DNA of 64,000 nucleotides, taken from Ascochyta rabiei. Its lineage: Eukaryota; Ascomycota; Dothideomycetes; Pleosporales; Didymellaceae. The notes under the pieces are model-generated. The model was given only the letters and a program-made list of their open reading frames with translations. It was not told where the DNA came from and did not search any database. The DNA lies in assembly GCF_004011695.2 (NCBI RefSeq), contig NC_082407.1, positions 434,001 to 498,000 of the forward strand, in the 5' to 3' direction. Position 1 is the first letter of the stretch. Each line of letters opens with the position of its first letter. Below, one piece after another: positions 13,860-24,399 of the stretch. Made by a program: the position numbers and the translations under genes.

Positions 13860-14760
13860 TGTTCTTAGAAGTCTGCCTTATAAACCCTACTCTAAAATAG
13901 CAAAAAAAGTAAGGATAGATAGTTCTAGGACTTGTGCAACTAGAGGCTAAAGGAGGCCTAGCGTCCATCTAATACATTACTGCTAAGAATAGCACATTTA
14001 TAGAAGAGGAGAATTTTATTATTATCTACTAGTTTATTAAATAGTTATTATTAAAGTAGAAGGTCTTTATAACTACAACTACAGCTTAAGTAGTTCTACT
14101 GCGACCCTTAGAAGGGCTTATCTTATAGGAGGGGCTACAACAGTAACAACTACCTAGGGTAGGCTTAGTTAGGGAAGCTAAAAGGGAAATCCTCTTAAAA
14201 GGAGCTAATAGAGCCTAGACAGTAGAAGGCAGGTTAGTACTATAGTAGTACTACCGCTTCTCTGTATTATAAGCACTACCTGTCTTCTAGAAGTAATTCT
14301 TAATTATACTATTAATTATAACGTTATTAGGAAGCTTTACACTAATAGTCCTAACTATAGCCTATAAAAAGTTAGCTCTATATAAGAAAGAGGGGGAGGA
14401 AAACACCTATAATGTACCACTTAAGGTTATACAACTAAGGAACCTAATAGGCTTAAGCGTACTTAGTTTTACTTAGACTAGACTTATTAATACAGTAATA
14501 AACTACAGTATTGTAGGCAACAAAGCTATTATAATAAGCCTTAGCGTAGTTGTAGGCAGTCTGCTAGTACGTCTGCACCTAAGCAATTACGTTGTTATTA
14601 GTTGCCTAGTTACCTTAAGTAACTGTCTTATTATTTATCTTACAGAGGGCATACTTAATTAAGAAATTAAGTATGTTACAGGCTTAATAGAAGATAGTGT
14701 TAATCTACAAAAGTTAGCATAGGTAGACACTAGGGCAGCGCAGAAAATACCTTAACACAC
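13860..14760 (+). pseudogene. Pol C-terminal extension of element B with hydrophobic segment
   Basis: After the chromodomain a reading frame continues for about 250 codons with only RIP-type stops. From about 13985 it reads KNSTFIEEENFIII, later ITLLGSFTLIVLTIAYKK near 14300-14360 (hydrophobic, flanked by Lys), then EENTYNVPLKVIQLRN. Element C has the same block in the same position (47740-48520), including TTLLGSFALTVLTTAY and NYSIIGNK against NYSIVGNK in B. Shared coding pattern in two diverged copies argues for a real protein segment. Function unknown. A membrane segment is an inference from hydrophobicity only. Confidence 0.5.
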
Positions 14761-16111
14761 TTCCCCTTCTTTAAGAGGACGCAACAGGGATATATGCTGA
14801 AGTTGTCCTTACAAAGCCTATACCTACTAGGCTAATAAAAGACACAGATAAAGGATAAGATAGTACTATTAGGGTTACTCTTAGACAAAGTAGTTAAGTG
14901 CGTAATACTAGCGCAGCACTAGTATTATAAAAGCAACAGCTAGGGCTGTATACTCTTAGGCAGCTAGTAGATGTAGTTAGGTAGAGCCTTACAGGAGATA
15001 TATGTTAAAGGGGGCGTTATAGTATTAAGGGTAAGGGCTAGAAGGTAAGGGCTAGAAGGTAGATATAGATAAGGGTGTAGGAATAATAAGGCACTATAAG
15101 TAAGTAAATACAGTCCTTATATACGCCGAATTCCCTCTACCTAGAAGCTCTCTAGTAACAACCTAACCTCTTACTACTCTCTTACCTGTTGCAATCTACT
15201 ACGTAGGAAGACAATTTTTGTTACAAATATTTAGGCACAGGTCTATTAACTGCTAGAAGAGTAACTAGTAATCTTACCTAAGATTTATGTTATAAACAAA
15301 TACTAGGGCCTAGACTATACTATATAAGGGTCTAGGTAAGGTATTATGTATAGTAAGGCTAATAGCTTACTATTACTACTAGTATACAGACAAGATCCCC
15401 TATAAATAAGTAAATCCTAGACTAGTTTGCGCAGGAATAGGGCTGTAGAAGCTGCTAGCAATCCTTTTGCAGACATTACTAGTTAGGGACTTACTAATCC
15501 AGCCTATAAGGCAGACAACGTCTAACTACTTACGCCTCTAAGTAGCCTTAGCCCCTAGATTAAGGTACCTAATTACTTAGGAGATTGTAGAGAGCAAACA
15601 GCAGGCACGCCTAGGGCAACCCTTAGCCTAGTACTAGGCGCTGCGTACGCTATATAGGGAGTAAATAATACCTCTTATAAATTACCTATTTAGTATACAA
15701 TTATTACGCTCTTTATAGCCTTAGCTACATAGGTTTAAGAGCTAATAACTGCTAAGGCGTTGTTTACAGTAACATCTAGCAGTAGTAATAGCTTACTAAC
15801 CAGCAGCTAATAAAGGCATAAAGGAAGACTTAGCCTTAGCTAGTCTCTTATAAGTAAGACTTGTCCACCTAGCTACACAGTAACGCTGCCCTAGTAGCTT
15901 ACTAAGTAAATATTGTAAGGATAGGATTACTAGCGTCTATTACGTGCCTAACAGCTGCCTATCCCTATAGACAACAACTAATAGACTCCTACTAGCACTA
16001 CATTTCTCCTACTAAGTTTTTCCCTCTATAGGAGGTTTTTCTAGAGCTTAATAACATTGCTGGAGACCTCTCTACAGTTTAGGACAAACCTTTAAAGAGG
16101 GGGGGGGCTAT
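14761..16111 (+). other. 3' internal region of element B with polypurine tract
   Basis: About 1.35 kb without a recognisable domain, partly alignable to 48520-49950 of element C. It ends in a polypurine tract (about 16093-16107, AAAGAGGGGGGGGG) immediately before the 3' LTR, the expected plus-strand primer site. Confidence 0.6.
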
Positions 16112-16310
16112 TGTTACAAGTATTCTCCCCACGCTAGGAGATACCTCAGCTAGGTCCTAGGCTAAGCCTAGAGACCTACTGGCCACACACGTATATAATA
16201 TTCACGTGCCTTAAGACTTACCTATTAAGGATTTGTCTTATCTCTTAAAATACCACCTATTATTTGTCCTATCTTGCTCTGCTTAATTATCTACCTACAG
16301 TGACCTTACA
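16112..16310 (+). repeat. 3' LTR of element B
   Basis: 199 bp, TGTTACAAG...GACCTTACA, preceded by the polypurine tract and followed by the TSD CTAAT (16311-16315). Confidence 0.93.
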
Positions 16311-16315
16311 CTAAT

Positions 16316-16900
16316 AAGGACATACTACACTATCTTCTAGTTATTATAGATTACCTCTCTAAGTATATGTAGCTTAAAGCGATAACTTCTATAACAGTAG
16401 AATATTGCGCTAAGGTCTTTTATAACACGTAGTAGCAGTTCTAGAGCTTTCTAAGCGCTATTATTACAGACTACAGCTTAGACTAGCTAGGACGTTTTTA
16501 GACAATATTATATAGCCTTATAGGGGTAGACTAGCTACTCTCTACAGCCCACTACCTCTAGACAGACAGAGAGACAGAGTGTGCTAACTAAGAGGTGTAG
16601 GCAGTCCTATAGGTTATAGTTAACTTTAAACAGAATAACTAGCCTAACTACCTTCTAGCCTGCTAACTAGCACTTGATAATTACAACTCTTTAGTTACTA
16701 GGGTTAGTTCTAACCTACTTCTCTATAGTTATAATATAGACCTCCTATAGATAACAGTGCTACTAACTATTAGCTAGAACACACTACAGGGATAGGTAGT
16801 CTATTTCCTAGACTACCTCTAGTAAGGTATAGAGCTTACCTAGGCAGCTATAGCATAGGTGTAATAATACACCTAGAACGTAACAGACTGCAGCTATAGG
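16316..16900 (+). pseudogene. Integrase of element A, second half
   Basis: Resumes the frame cut at 7018: LVIIDYLSKYV, then ITDYSLDWLGRF (second catalytic Asp region), then LLSTAHYL*TDRETECAN*E at about 16535-16590, the region holding the third acidic residue of DDE integrases. Then NFKQNNWPNYLLAC and a decayed C-terminal part. It joins the N-terminal half if element B and one CTAAT copy are removed. Confidence 0.85.
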
Positions 16901-19358
16901 CCTATAGAGTAGTACTACGTAGAAGATAGAGTGTAGTTTTCCCTCTGTAATATAAAAACTAATAGGCTAAGCTAGAAGCTTAACTAGTTATAAGCCTAGT
17001 ACACAGTAGTTACAGTTCCTACCCCTCTAATAGTTACTCTAGATTTACTAGCCAACCTTTATAAGACAGTGTATATAGACCTGCTAGAACGTACAGCTTC
17101 TAACCTGTTACTAACACAGCGCCTGCAGGAAAGTAGACTAGGCCTACTAGTTGTCCTAGAGGAGGACAACCTAACCCTAGCTAAATAGGAGGTAGTCTAT
17201 CCTAAAAGAAAAGAGGGCTTATAGGTAGAATAAGTTATAGGTTCTAGTTAAATAGAAGGGATATACAAAGCTAATACAGAAACTACTAGAAGTGTTATAG
17301 GATATAAAGCCCTAAAAGGCCTTTATAGTAATACATATAGCACATAAGAAGTAGATATAGAAAAAAAGAAATTTTTATTATTTATAATAACCCTTATAGG
17401 GTTCTATTAGGAGATACTGTGTAGGGTATAAGGCCTAGCACAGAAGAGCTTAGGAACCTTACAGTAACAGCACGCCGCTACATTACACTTACACTACCTA
17501 GTAACTAGTAGTAAGCCTTAAGACTTAAAAAAGATGTTATTATTTATAGATAGGGAATAATAGGCAGTAGTAGCTATGTCTAGGGCCTAGTTCTACACAT
17601 TGCAGTAGTAGCAGTTAACCTTATAGTTATTATTACCACCCTCTATATCTACCTTAATAGTACTACTATATATTAACTATAATATTTTCTTAAAGTTATA
17701 GTTAGGCGTGCGTAGCTCTATAGAAGAAGGTAAGTAGTAATAGTAGGTAGGCGCGTGCAGCTTTATAGGAGAGGGGAAGTAGTAATAGTAAGAGGGCGTA
17801 AGGGACCTTATAAGAAAGGGAGAGCAGTACTAGCGTAGGGGCGTAGGCGACTCTATAGGTAAGGAAGAGCAGTAATAGTAGGGTAGCGAGTAGAGCTGGC
17901 AGATAGACAAGCAGCGCTTATTAGAGAAGTTAGAGTAGTAGTAGTAGGATAAGCAGGATAATAGGGTGTACTCTAGGCAGCAGTAGGGCGTAGTAAGTAG
18001 GTGCTTAACTTAGTTAATAGTGTCCTTTAGATCTAGTTAGCTACACACCTAATATAGATAGAAATTCTTATAGTAGTATAGGCCTAGACTGCCTCTATAT
18101 AGTTTATACGCTTAGTCTAGAACTAGAAGGCTAACCCTATAGTAGCTATAAACTGTTAGAGGTAGGCGTCTAGTTAGTTACTGCTACAACGCCTAGACAA
18201 CAGCGTAGTAGGCAGAGTAACCTAGGTACTAGGCTTAGCAGGGGAATAGGCAGTATAAGTAGAGGTTAACTGCTTTACTAGTGTAGGGTTAGCTAGGGCT
18301 AGGTTAAGCACAGCCTTCTATACCTGCTAGTGCTTATAGTAGGTGCCTAGCAAAAATGTTATATTAGAAAGGAAAACCTATAGTAGTAACAAGGGGGTAA
18401 CTTATAGTAGAAAACAGGCTAACACCTCTAGTTAGCCTTATTACTGCCTATACCCTAGGTGCTAGGTATCTTAATATAGGCGTTACTAGCGCGTACTAAC
18501 ACCTTAGCTACTATTAGTTAGGAATAAGGGGCTAGAACAGGAACACGTATATTAATATACTGCTTAAAATTACACTAGGTATAGCAGAGCTTAGTGTTTA
18601 TAGTAAAGAGGTTATTGTTATAAATGTAAATGCGCTTACACTTAGTATAGGTATAATAGGTCTTACTAGCACCTAGAACGTAGTTAGCTGTAGAAGAAAT
18701 TAGTAAGTAAGTAGACCTATAACAGACATAGGCACTTATAAGACTAGCTAGTAAGAATAGTAAGAAAGTAGTAGAGGTAGTATAGGACAGCGCTAGCAGA
18801 GACAGAGACTAGGTTCTTATTATCTAAGTTACTCTTAACTTTGTAGTTGCCTATATAATAGCAGTAAGCTTTCTATATATATAGTTAGGCTCTATAACTA
18901 GATTAGAAACTATATATAAGAAATACTAGAGGTATATTATAGGTAGAGGGAAGAGACTGTAGCAGACTATAACTGCCCCCTCTAGAGGGACTACTAGCTT
19001 CTTAACTGGTAGCCTAATAGCTATAACTAGAGGTAATACTAGATATAGTAGGTAGGGTAAGGGCGTATACAAAAATTTAGGTAGGTACATTATAGGTAGG
19101 TTAGGCAGAAGCGTAGAGTAGTATAGTGTCTAACTTAGGTAGGTATACTAGGTAAAACAAAAATAACCTAGGTGTGTATAGGGACTACTCTAGGTAAACT
19201 ACAGACTAGATAAGTAGCTAACTACTAAGAGCTAGACCCTTACGCAACCACAACTAGCCCTAGAGTTTACCTACTACTAGCATCCTCTAGGCTATACTAA
19301 ATATAAAAAGGACCTAATAAAAGTATATGTAGCCTAGGAGGGATAGGAAAAGAAGGTA
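16901..19358 (+). pseudogene. Post-integrase coding-like region of element A
   Basis: About 2.4 kb between integrase and 3' LTR, longer than the usual Ty3 3' region. One plus-strand frame from about 17690 to 18560 stays coherent apart from RIP stops. It contains a fourfold 15-residue repeat (17706-17885) and then QLATHLIQIEILIVVQAQTA and QPYYCLYPRCQVSQY. No family recognised. It ends with a purine-rich tract (about 19337-19356) next to the LTR. It could be an extra ORF or a Pol extension. Confidence 0.4.
17706..17885 (+). repeat. 45-bp tandem repeat, four copies, in frame
   Basis: Copies start at 17706, 17751, 17796 and 17841, exactly 45 bp apart, with cores such as AGTAGTAATAGTA. The period is 15 codons, so the translated repeat is RRxxLYRRGxVVIVxG-like in every copy. 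Confidence 0.75.
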
Positions 19359-19513
19359 TGTTATAGGCTTAGACCTTGTCTAAGCCTTAAGCGAGACAGG
19401 ATAGTTACGTGCCCTACAGACATATTAGAAGGACACGCAACGTGTTACCTCTATAAGAGATACAATACCATATCAACCCTTATTACATCCTACCCTAAGG
19501 CCAGTCCATAACA
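19359..19513 (+). repeat. 3' LTR of element A
   Basis: 155 bp starting TGTTATAGGC and ending GTCCATAACA, followed by the TSD GAGGA (19514-19518). Confidence 0.92.
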
Positions 19514-19870
19514 GAGGAGCTTAAGAAAATTAATAGGAAAGAGCTTGCACACGCTAAGCAGCTAGTTAAGAAGAAAGAGAAGGAGGAGAGGCGTGTAGCG
19601 TAAGAGGCAGCTAAGGTGGTATATAAGAAGGAGAAGGCTAAAACAGTAAATTAGAGAGCTAAACGTTAGGCTAAAAAGCAGTATTAATAATAAGAGTATA
19701 ATACTGCAAAAGCTATAAAATTGCCTTAAAAGGGTAAAAGAAAAGCTTTATAAGCAACCTAGCTAAAAAAGTATTAAAAATATAGTTTTAGGGATAATGT
19801 TAGTAGTCGTAGTCCCCTATTACTGTCCCTAGCTCCTCTACTTAAAACCACATTACGTGGCTGTAACGTT
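19514..19870 (+). pseudogene. Pogo-like transposase relic, C-terminal end
   Basis: Continues the frame interrupted at 3006: ELKKINRKELAHAKQLVKKK, then a long Lys/Glu/Ala/Gln-rich tail (VYKKEKAK, KQY**QEYNTAKAIKLP) ending about 19870. The very basic, low-complexity tail is typical of fungal pogo-type DDE transposases. The stretch 19871-20082 holds GC-rich GCGTTGCGC repeats (20007-20036) that may be the element's 3' end, but no matching left end is in the window. Confidence 0.6.
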
Positions 19871-20082
19871 AAGTTACTAGCAAAATTTAAATAGTATATC
19901 TTTTTTATAAGTATTTAATTACTACTACACTATAAGATCCTGTAATAATAGCTATTATAGGTGGTTGTACAACCTTATCTATTTTTAAGCGTTAAGGTGG
20001 TTTCTAGGCGTTGCGCAACTCTGGGCGTTGCGCGCACAGACACGGTAGGTTTTGCTCGCAGCGTTTTCGTTGTTGTGCGTTA

Positions 20083-20113
20083 CAAAGAAGCTCGTTTTTT
20101 TTAAGGAATCAAG
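20083..20113 (+). repeat. Left TIR of the Tc1/mariner element
   Basis: Begins CAAAGAAGCTCG, then eight T, then AAGGAATCAAG. Inverted match to 21741-21771. Confidence 0.88.
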
Positions 20114-20189
20114 TGGCTCGTGCGTAATTGTCCCCTATTAACGCGTGCAACACCTATACTTTGCCCATAGTAAAACAACTACAACAATG

Positions 20190-21640
20190 CCTACACAGTC
20201 TATTGCGTGTTATAAAAACTTTAAGTATAAGAAGAATAAGCTTATCTAACCTTCTAAAACAAATTATACTAAGATAAGCGCAGTTAAGCACGCGTTTGCT
20301 GTTAGCGCTCTTACAGCAATGTAAGGAGACTACCCTACCTAACGTAATCTAGCAACAACAATAGGACAATAACAAGGCAGTCTATTAAAGCTTCTACGTT
20401 AGATAGAGATAAAGGCAAACAATTATACTAGAGCTCTCTAGGACAAGATACTCTATAAGAACAACCTAGGTTGTAGTTAGAGTACGTTGTTAACGCGTAA
20501 GCAAAAGGACGTAATTATCTATATTACTACATCCTTACAAGAGGCACGCGAACAAGAAAGCTAGCAGGCTATTAGTAATAGCAATTTTAAAGACGTTGCA
20601 CTAGAAATTAGCAGGACAATATTTAAAAATATTATGTATAAGGCTAGATACGCTTATTATTAACCTAGCTAGAAACTATCTCTCACAATTTAACAAGAGG
20701 AGGAGCGTTACTAATAGGCTCTTGCTTACAACCCTAATAAAGATAAAGAGTATAATAACAAGGGCTTTAACTTTATAACAGTAGTGTTCTTAGATAAGAC
20801 ACCTGCTTAAATTAGTAAAGAGAGAGGCATAATACAAACATAGTGTTATAAAGGAGAGAGATAGAATAACAACGTTAAACACAATCGCAACAGGAAGGAT
20901 TGCTACCTACAATTCTATGCCTGCTTTTGTTATAACTATAAAGGCCCTTGTCACGTTTATTACAAGGAGACAGAGAAGGAAAAGGCAGCTACGCAGAAGC
21001 ACATTGTAGAGTTAAACTAGGATTAAGAAACCTATAATAATAAACTCTAAATCTATGCCTGCTACACCCTACACAACATTAATAAGAGTAATATTAATTA
21101 CTAATACAATACCTAGAAGAAGTAGTATATACTAAGTTAGATGGATTACAAACGTAGAGACTGTAGGCGTAGAGGCGTTAATGGTTATTAACACTAAGAA
21201 GGTGCTCTAAAAAAGGTTATCCTATAGATTAAATTGCTAGAGGAGAAAGGTATTAAGTGTATACTATAACAGGATAGTGCTCCTACACATAAGGCACAAA
21301 TTTTACACAATCTACTAATTGTTAAGCATATTAATAGGTTGTGGTAGCTAGGTTACTCTCCTAAGGTTAATGCAATTAAGCACGCATAGCTATAGATTTA
21401 ACGCCACATAACAAAGCAATTCACTCCTTCTTACAACGCCAAACAGTGCCAGAGTTAGTAGATTAGTTAATAGGAGGATATGCCTATAGAGGTTATTAAT
21501 TGTTAGGTAGAGGCAATCCTAGAACAGGTGCAGAGGGTTATAAGATTGCGTAGGAAAAACGACTTCTATAGGTAACTTAGCAACGTTAAAACACTATAAA
21601 AAGCTTAGGATACGTTAATTAGATACTGCGCAATAGCCTT
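20190..21640 (+). pseudogene. Tc1/mariner transposase relic
   Basis: An ATG context lies at 20188 (MPTQSI). Downstream frames are broken by RIP. The catalytic region is clear: YKRRDCRRRGVNGY near 21150, QDSAPTHKAQI from about 21270 (second Asp, family form QDGAPxH), and *LGYSPKVNAIKHA* at 21345-21392 (family form WPxxSPDLNxIExxW). Here the third acidic position reads Lys, a G-to-A change. Length fits one transposase of 400-500 residues. Confidence 0.8.
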
Positions 21641-21740
21641 ATATTGTTAAAATACTAATAAATGTTATAAATTTGTAATTTTGGTGGTGTTTAGTATAGG
21701 GAGTGTGAACGACTTTCATTTTCGCGGCCCGTGCGCAGCG

Positions 21741-21771
21741 CTTGATTCCTCAAAAAAAACGAGCTTCTTCG
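21741..21771 (-). repeat. Right TIR of the Tc1/mariner element
   Basis: Reverse complement begins CGAAGAAGCTCG, then eight T, then GAGGAATCAAG. It keeps the G residues lost in the left copy. Confidence 0.88.
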
Positions 21772-22973
21772 TACCTAGTACGAAGATCTACGTGTCAACC
21801 GCGCATGTTCCCACATGCTCCCTTGCACAAACCTCTCAGTAGAGATGCGACACTGGAGGATCTTATCCAGTTCAACCGCCTCAACCTCCTGGATGTGGTG
21901 AACGTTGATGCTATAGGTACGTTTAGTGGAGAGCTACTATGCTACATATATCTGTAGAGCATCTTGATGTATACGAAAAGTCTCAGGCGTTTCTTATGAA
22001 GTTCTGCCACCTGCACCATGTCACCTTTGCGTGAATCCACTATCAGGACAGCTTCATTGTGAAGAGAGCTGTGAATACTTTGTGTGAAGCTGAATTCCAC
22101 TGCTGCGTCGTATCGCCGTTTCAGCTGTAGGTAGCAATGGAGCGTTCGAGTGAATGATGCTACCGAACGCCCGTGTTGTTTGCGAGCTTGTTGTGGTATC
22201 CAGCCCCCCTCTGTCTGACTGTGCTGATAGGATTGCTAAGGCAGACAGACATACTGCCATGTTTGACTTAATGCAGGTCTGCTTGGTATCGATGTTGACA
22301 AGGACAGTTTGGCCATGACGCGCATTCATGAACCAAGGCATCGACAGTCCTCCGTGCTGAGAATGCGAAGTTTTCGCTTGTGAGCAGGGAAGCACGAGAA
22401 GTAGCGCCTGTTGTGAGAGGATATGTGATGGCAGGTTTGGCCGAGGTCAGGAACTGCAATCGAAGGCGTAGGAGGGCGACGGAGTTCCTAAACCAGAAGC
22501 TATCGCCGCGGTTGCTTGTGAGGTTAAAGAGCAGCACCAGGCAAGAGACTCAGGCCTGTGACTCGCAACGCTAATTCGAGGTAGATGGTCTCTAAGAGGA
22601 ATTTGGAGTATTGGATCTACTTCGGGCGCGCCTCCATAACAAGAGATGGATGAGGCAGTCGCCAGTGCCGGCGGCAGTTGCGAATGGAGTGGCGACCTCA
22701 CAATATAACCAGTCGCTCCACACACATGACCGATTTCGGGAAAGATGAGCATCAGAATCGCGTTGCATATCCAGGTGACCAGGTCGAGTTCGACGCCCGG
22801 TCGTGGAGGTCCTCGGTCAAGCTCAGCTGAACTTATCCCTATCTGCGACTAGCTCACGCGTACCGGTAAGGTAGGTTAGGGCAGATACAATTGCGATTCT
22901 GCAGAGTTGAATTCCTCCGTTGGTGGATTTGGTCCGAGGCTCACGAGCTTTCCATGGGTGTGTGGACTTTGCA

Positions 22974-23093
22974 CTGTATATTTTGCACTGTGCACTTTGC
23001 ATTGTGCACTTTGCACTGTCTACTTTGCACTGTCCACTTTGCACTGTCCACTTTGCACTGTCTGCTTTGCACTGTCCACTGTGCACTTTGCAG
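22974..23093 (+). repeat. 14-bp minisatellite, about 8.5 copies
   Basis: Unit ACTTTGCACTGTCC, repeated at a constant 14-bp spacing with substitutions at the last three positions. Because 14 is not a multiple of 3, all three frames read Leu/Cys/His-rich peptides (HFALCTLHC), which explains the overlapping ORFs here. Confidence 0.9.
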
Positions 23094-24399
23094 CCGGGCG
23101 CGGGACCGCCTTCCTTCCGGGCTGCCCCCGGCGCTGGTAGCGACGACACGCTGAGCCTCATTCGCACAACGAGCACCCGCACGGTTGGACGGTCACCGGT
23201 AGTCCGAGAGTCTTGGCGCCTGCGCTCTCTCTCTCTCTTGCGCGACCTTGTTCGGAACCGTCGGGGCCGAGGGGGTGACGAGCTTCCCGCCTGGTGCATC
23301 CTCATCTCATTCTCTGCATGCAACCGTCAACGGCTGCTCAGGCCTCCTGTCCGCAGCGACGACGTCTTAAGTGTTGACGCTTGACCTTTAACGGCGCATT
23401 CGTTTGATGGCGCATTCGCAGCTTGCCCAAGCCAGGCCAAGGCCCGCGAAGAGGTCATCCATCCTCCACTTGGCCAGCACCACAATGGCGAGGCTGCCAG
23501 GCTGCCTCTGGAGTCTGCACCCTGCAGCAGCACCGTCGACCGCGAATCATCATCCCCTGCACCAACCACAATGGCACCGAGCGCACGTGACGAGGCCTGC
23601 TCCACAACAGTGCGAGAAGAGATAGGTACTCCACAACCTGCGACAGAACTAGTTTCCCCACGTGTCACGTCGACCTTGACGCCTTAACGCCGCTCTCATC
23701 AAGCATGTCGAAGCGGAACTAAAGGACATCTGTCTCTACCATTCGACCCCGCCTCGATCTATAAGAATGTCTGCTTGGCCAGTTCACGAGTCTGTTGTCC
23801 TTGTTTATACGCTAGAGCGCACTTAAGTGTCCGGCAAGATTGGGCTCATCTGCCGCTTAAAGACTAGTCAGGGCTTTGTCATGCTGCATACGCAAGTCAG
23901 AAGTCTAACTTAATGCGTACGCCTGAGTCTTGTATATCCAACATTATCATGCACACGTGGTCGACCCTAGTTCACACGAGGTAGATTGGCCTGGTTTTGG
24001 CAGATCGATCGGCAGGACGTGTCCAAACTCCAGTCTCCCGGTGAGATATCTGGAATGCCAAGAATCGGGCGATCTGGAGGGAGCTTCTGCGACAGATTGA
24101 CAAAAGAGTGCACTAAACGCGTGGCATCCCAGCTCTATGTCACAATTCATATCACACCGCACGGCAATGGCGGACGGGAGAGGCAGTCAGATAAGGACGT
24201 TAGGGACTAAAAGAGCCTAGTGAGGGGGCCGCTACCTGCAGCTCTTATCTCAACCTAAGCGCATAGGCTGCATTTGGCTGCGCTTGGCTGCAAAATGCCT
24301 AACACGACTTTCGCTCGTTCATAAGGTATAAGCCTTGCACCCACTGACAACAACATTCACATCCCTGATGGTTCAGTCTCGCAAGTCTGTCTTTCAATG

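Larger units (their letters stand above)
7024..16310 (+). mobile_element. Ty3/Gypsy chromovirus B with three LTRs (tandem structure)
   Basis: The outer edges are LTRs of 199 bp (7024-7222 and 16112-16310) flanked by a perfect 5-bp duplication CTAAT (7019-7023 and 16311-16315) inside the integrase of element A. A third 199-bp LTR lies at 8108-8306. The layout is LTR, 885 bp of leader and partial gag, LTR, full gag-pol, LTR. Only the outer LTRs have matching flanks, so this is one integration product or a later rearrangement within it, not two independent insertions. Same family as element C (41818-50215). Confidence 0.9.
3007..19513 (+). mobile_element. Ty3/Gypsy LTR retrotransposon A, hosting nested element B
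   Basis: Bounded by two 155-bp LTRs (3007-3161 and 19359-19513) and flanked by a perfect 5-bp target-site duplication GAGGA (3002-3006 and 19514-19518). Internal order is gag with CCHC knuckle, protease, RT, RNase H and integrase, the Ty3 order. The integrase is split at 7023/16311 by element B. Without B the element is about 7.2 kb. It is inserted in a pogo-like transposase relic. About 2.4 kb of coding-like sequence lies between integrase and the 3' LTR. Every frame is broken by RIP-type stops. Confidence 0.9.
20083..21771 (+). mobile_element. Tc1/mariner DNA transposon
   Basis: Bounded by 31-bp terminal inverted repeats (20083-20113 and 21741-21771) that differ at only two positions, both G in the right copy and A in the left. 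Flanked by TA on each side (20081-20082 and 21772-21773), the Tc1/mariner target. Encloses a transposase relic on the plus strand. The interior is RIPped, while the last 90 bp at the right end are not. This marks the boundary with the un-RIPped gene island. Confidence 0.88.

Noticed and set aside
8108..16310. Independent insertion of a complete element (LTR2 to LTR3) into an older copy
   Set aside because: The bases flanking 8108 and 16310 (CTCTG and CTAAT) do not match, while 7019-7023 and 16311-16315 match perfectly. The outer pair defines the insertion.
1..21700. Possible alternative genetic code with TAG read as Gln or Trp
   Set aside because: TAG also replaces codons in overlapping contexts on both strands, catalytic Asp and Cys codons are changed too, and the un-RIPped monooxygenase uses normal CAG and TGG. 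RIP explains it.
21742..21957. 71-codon ORF MIPQKKRASSYLV
   Set aside because: Starts inside the right TIR of the Tc1/mariner element and runs out of it, so it is not a native gene start.
22891..23384. Four overlapping Cys/Leu/His-rich ORFs
   Set aside because: Open frames arise from the 14-bp minisatellite, which has no stop in any frame. No coding signal beyond it.
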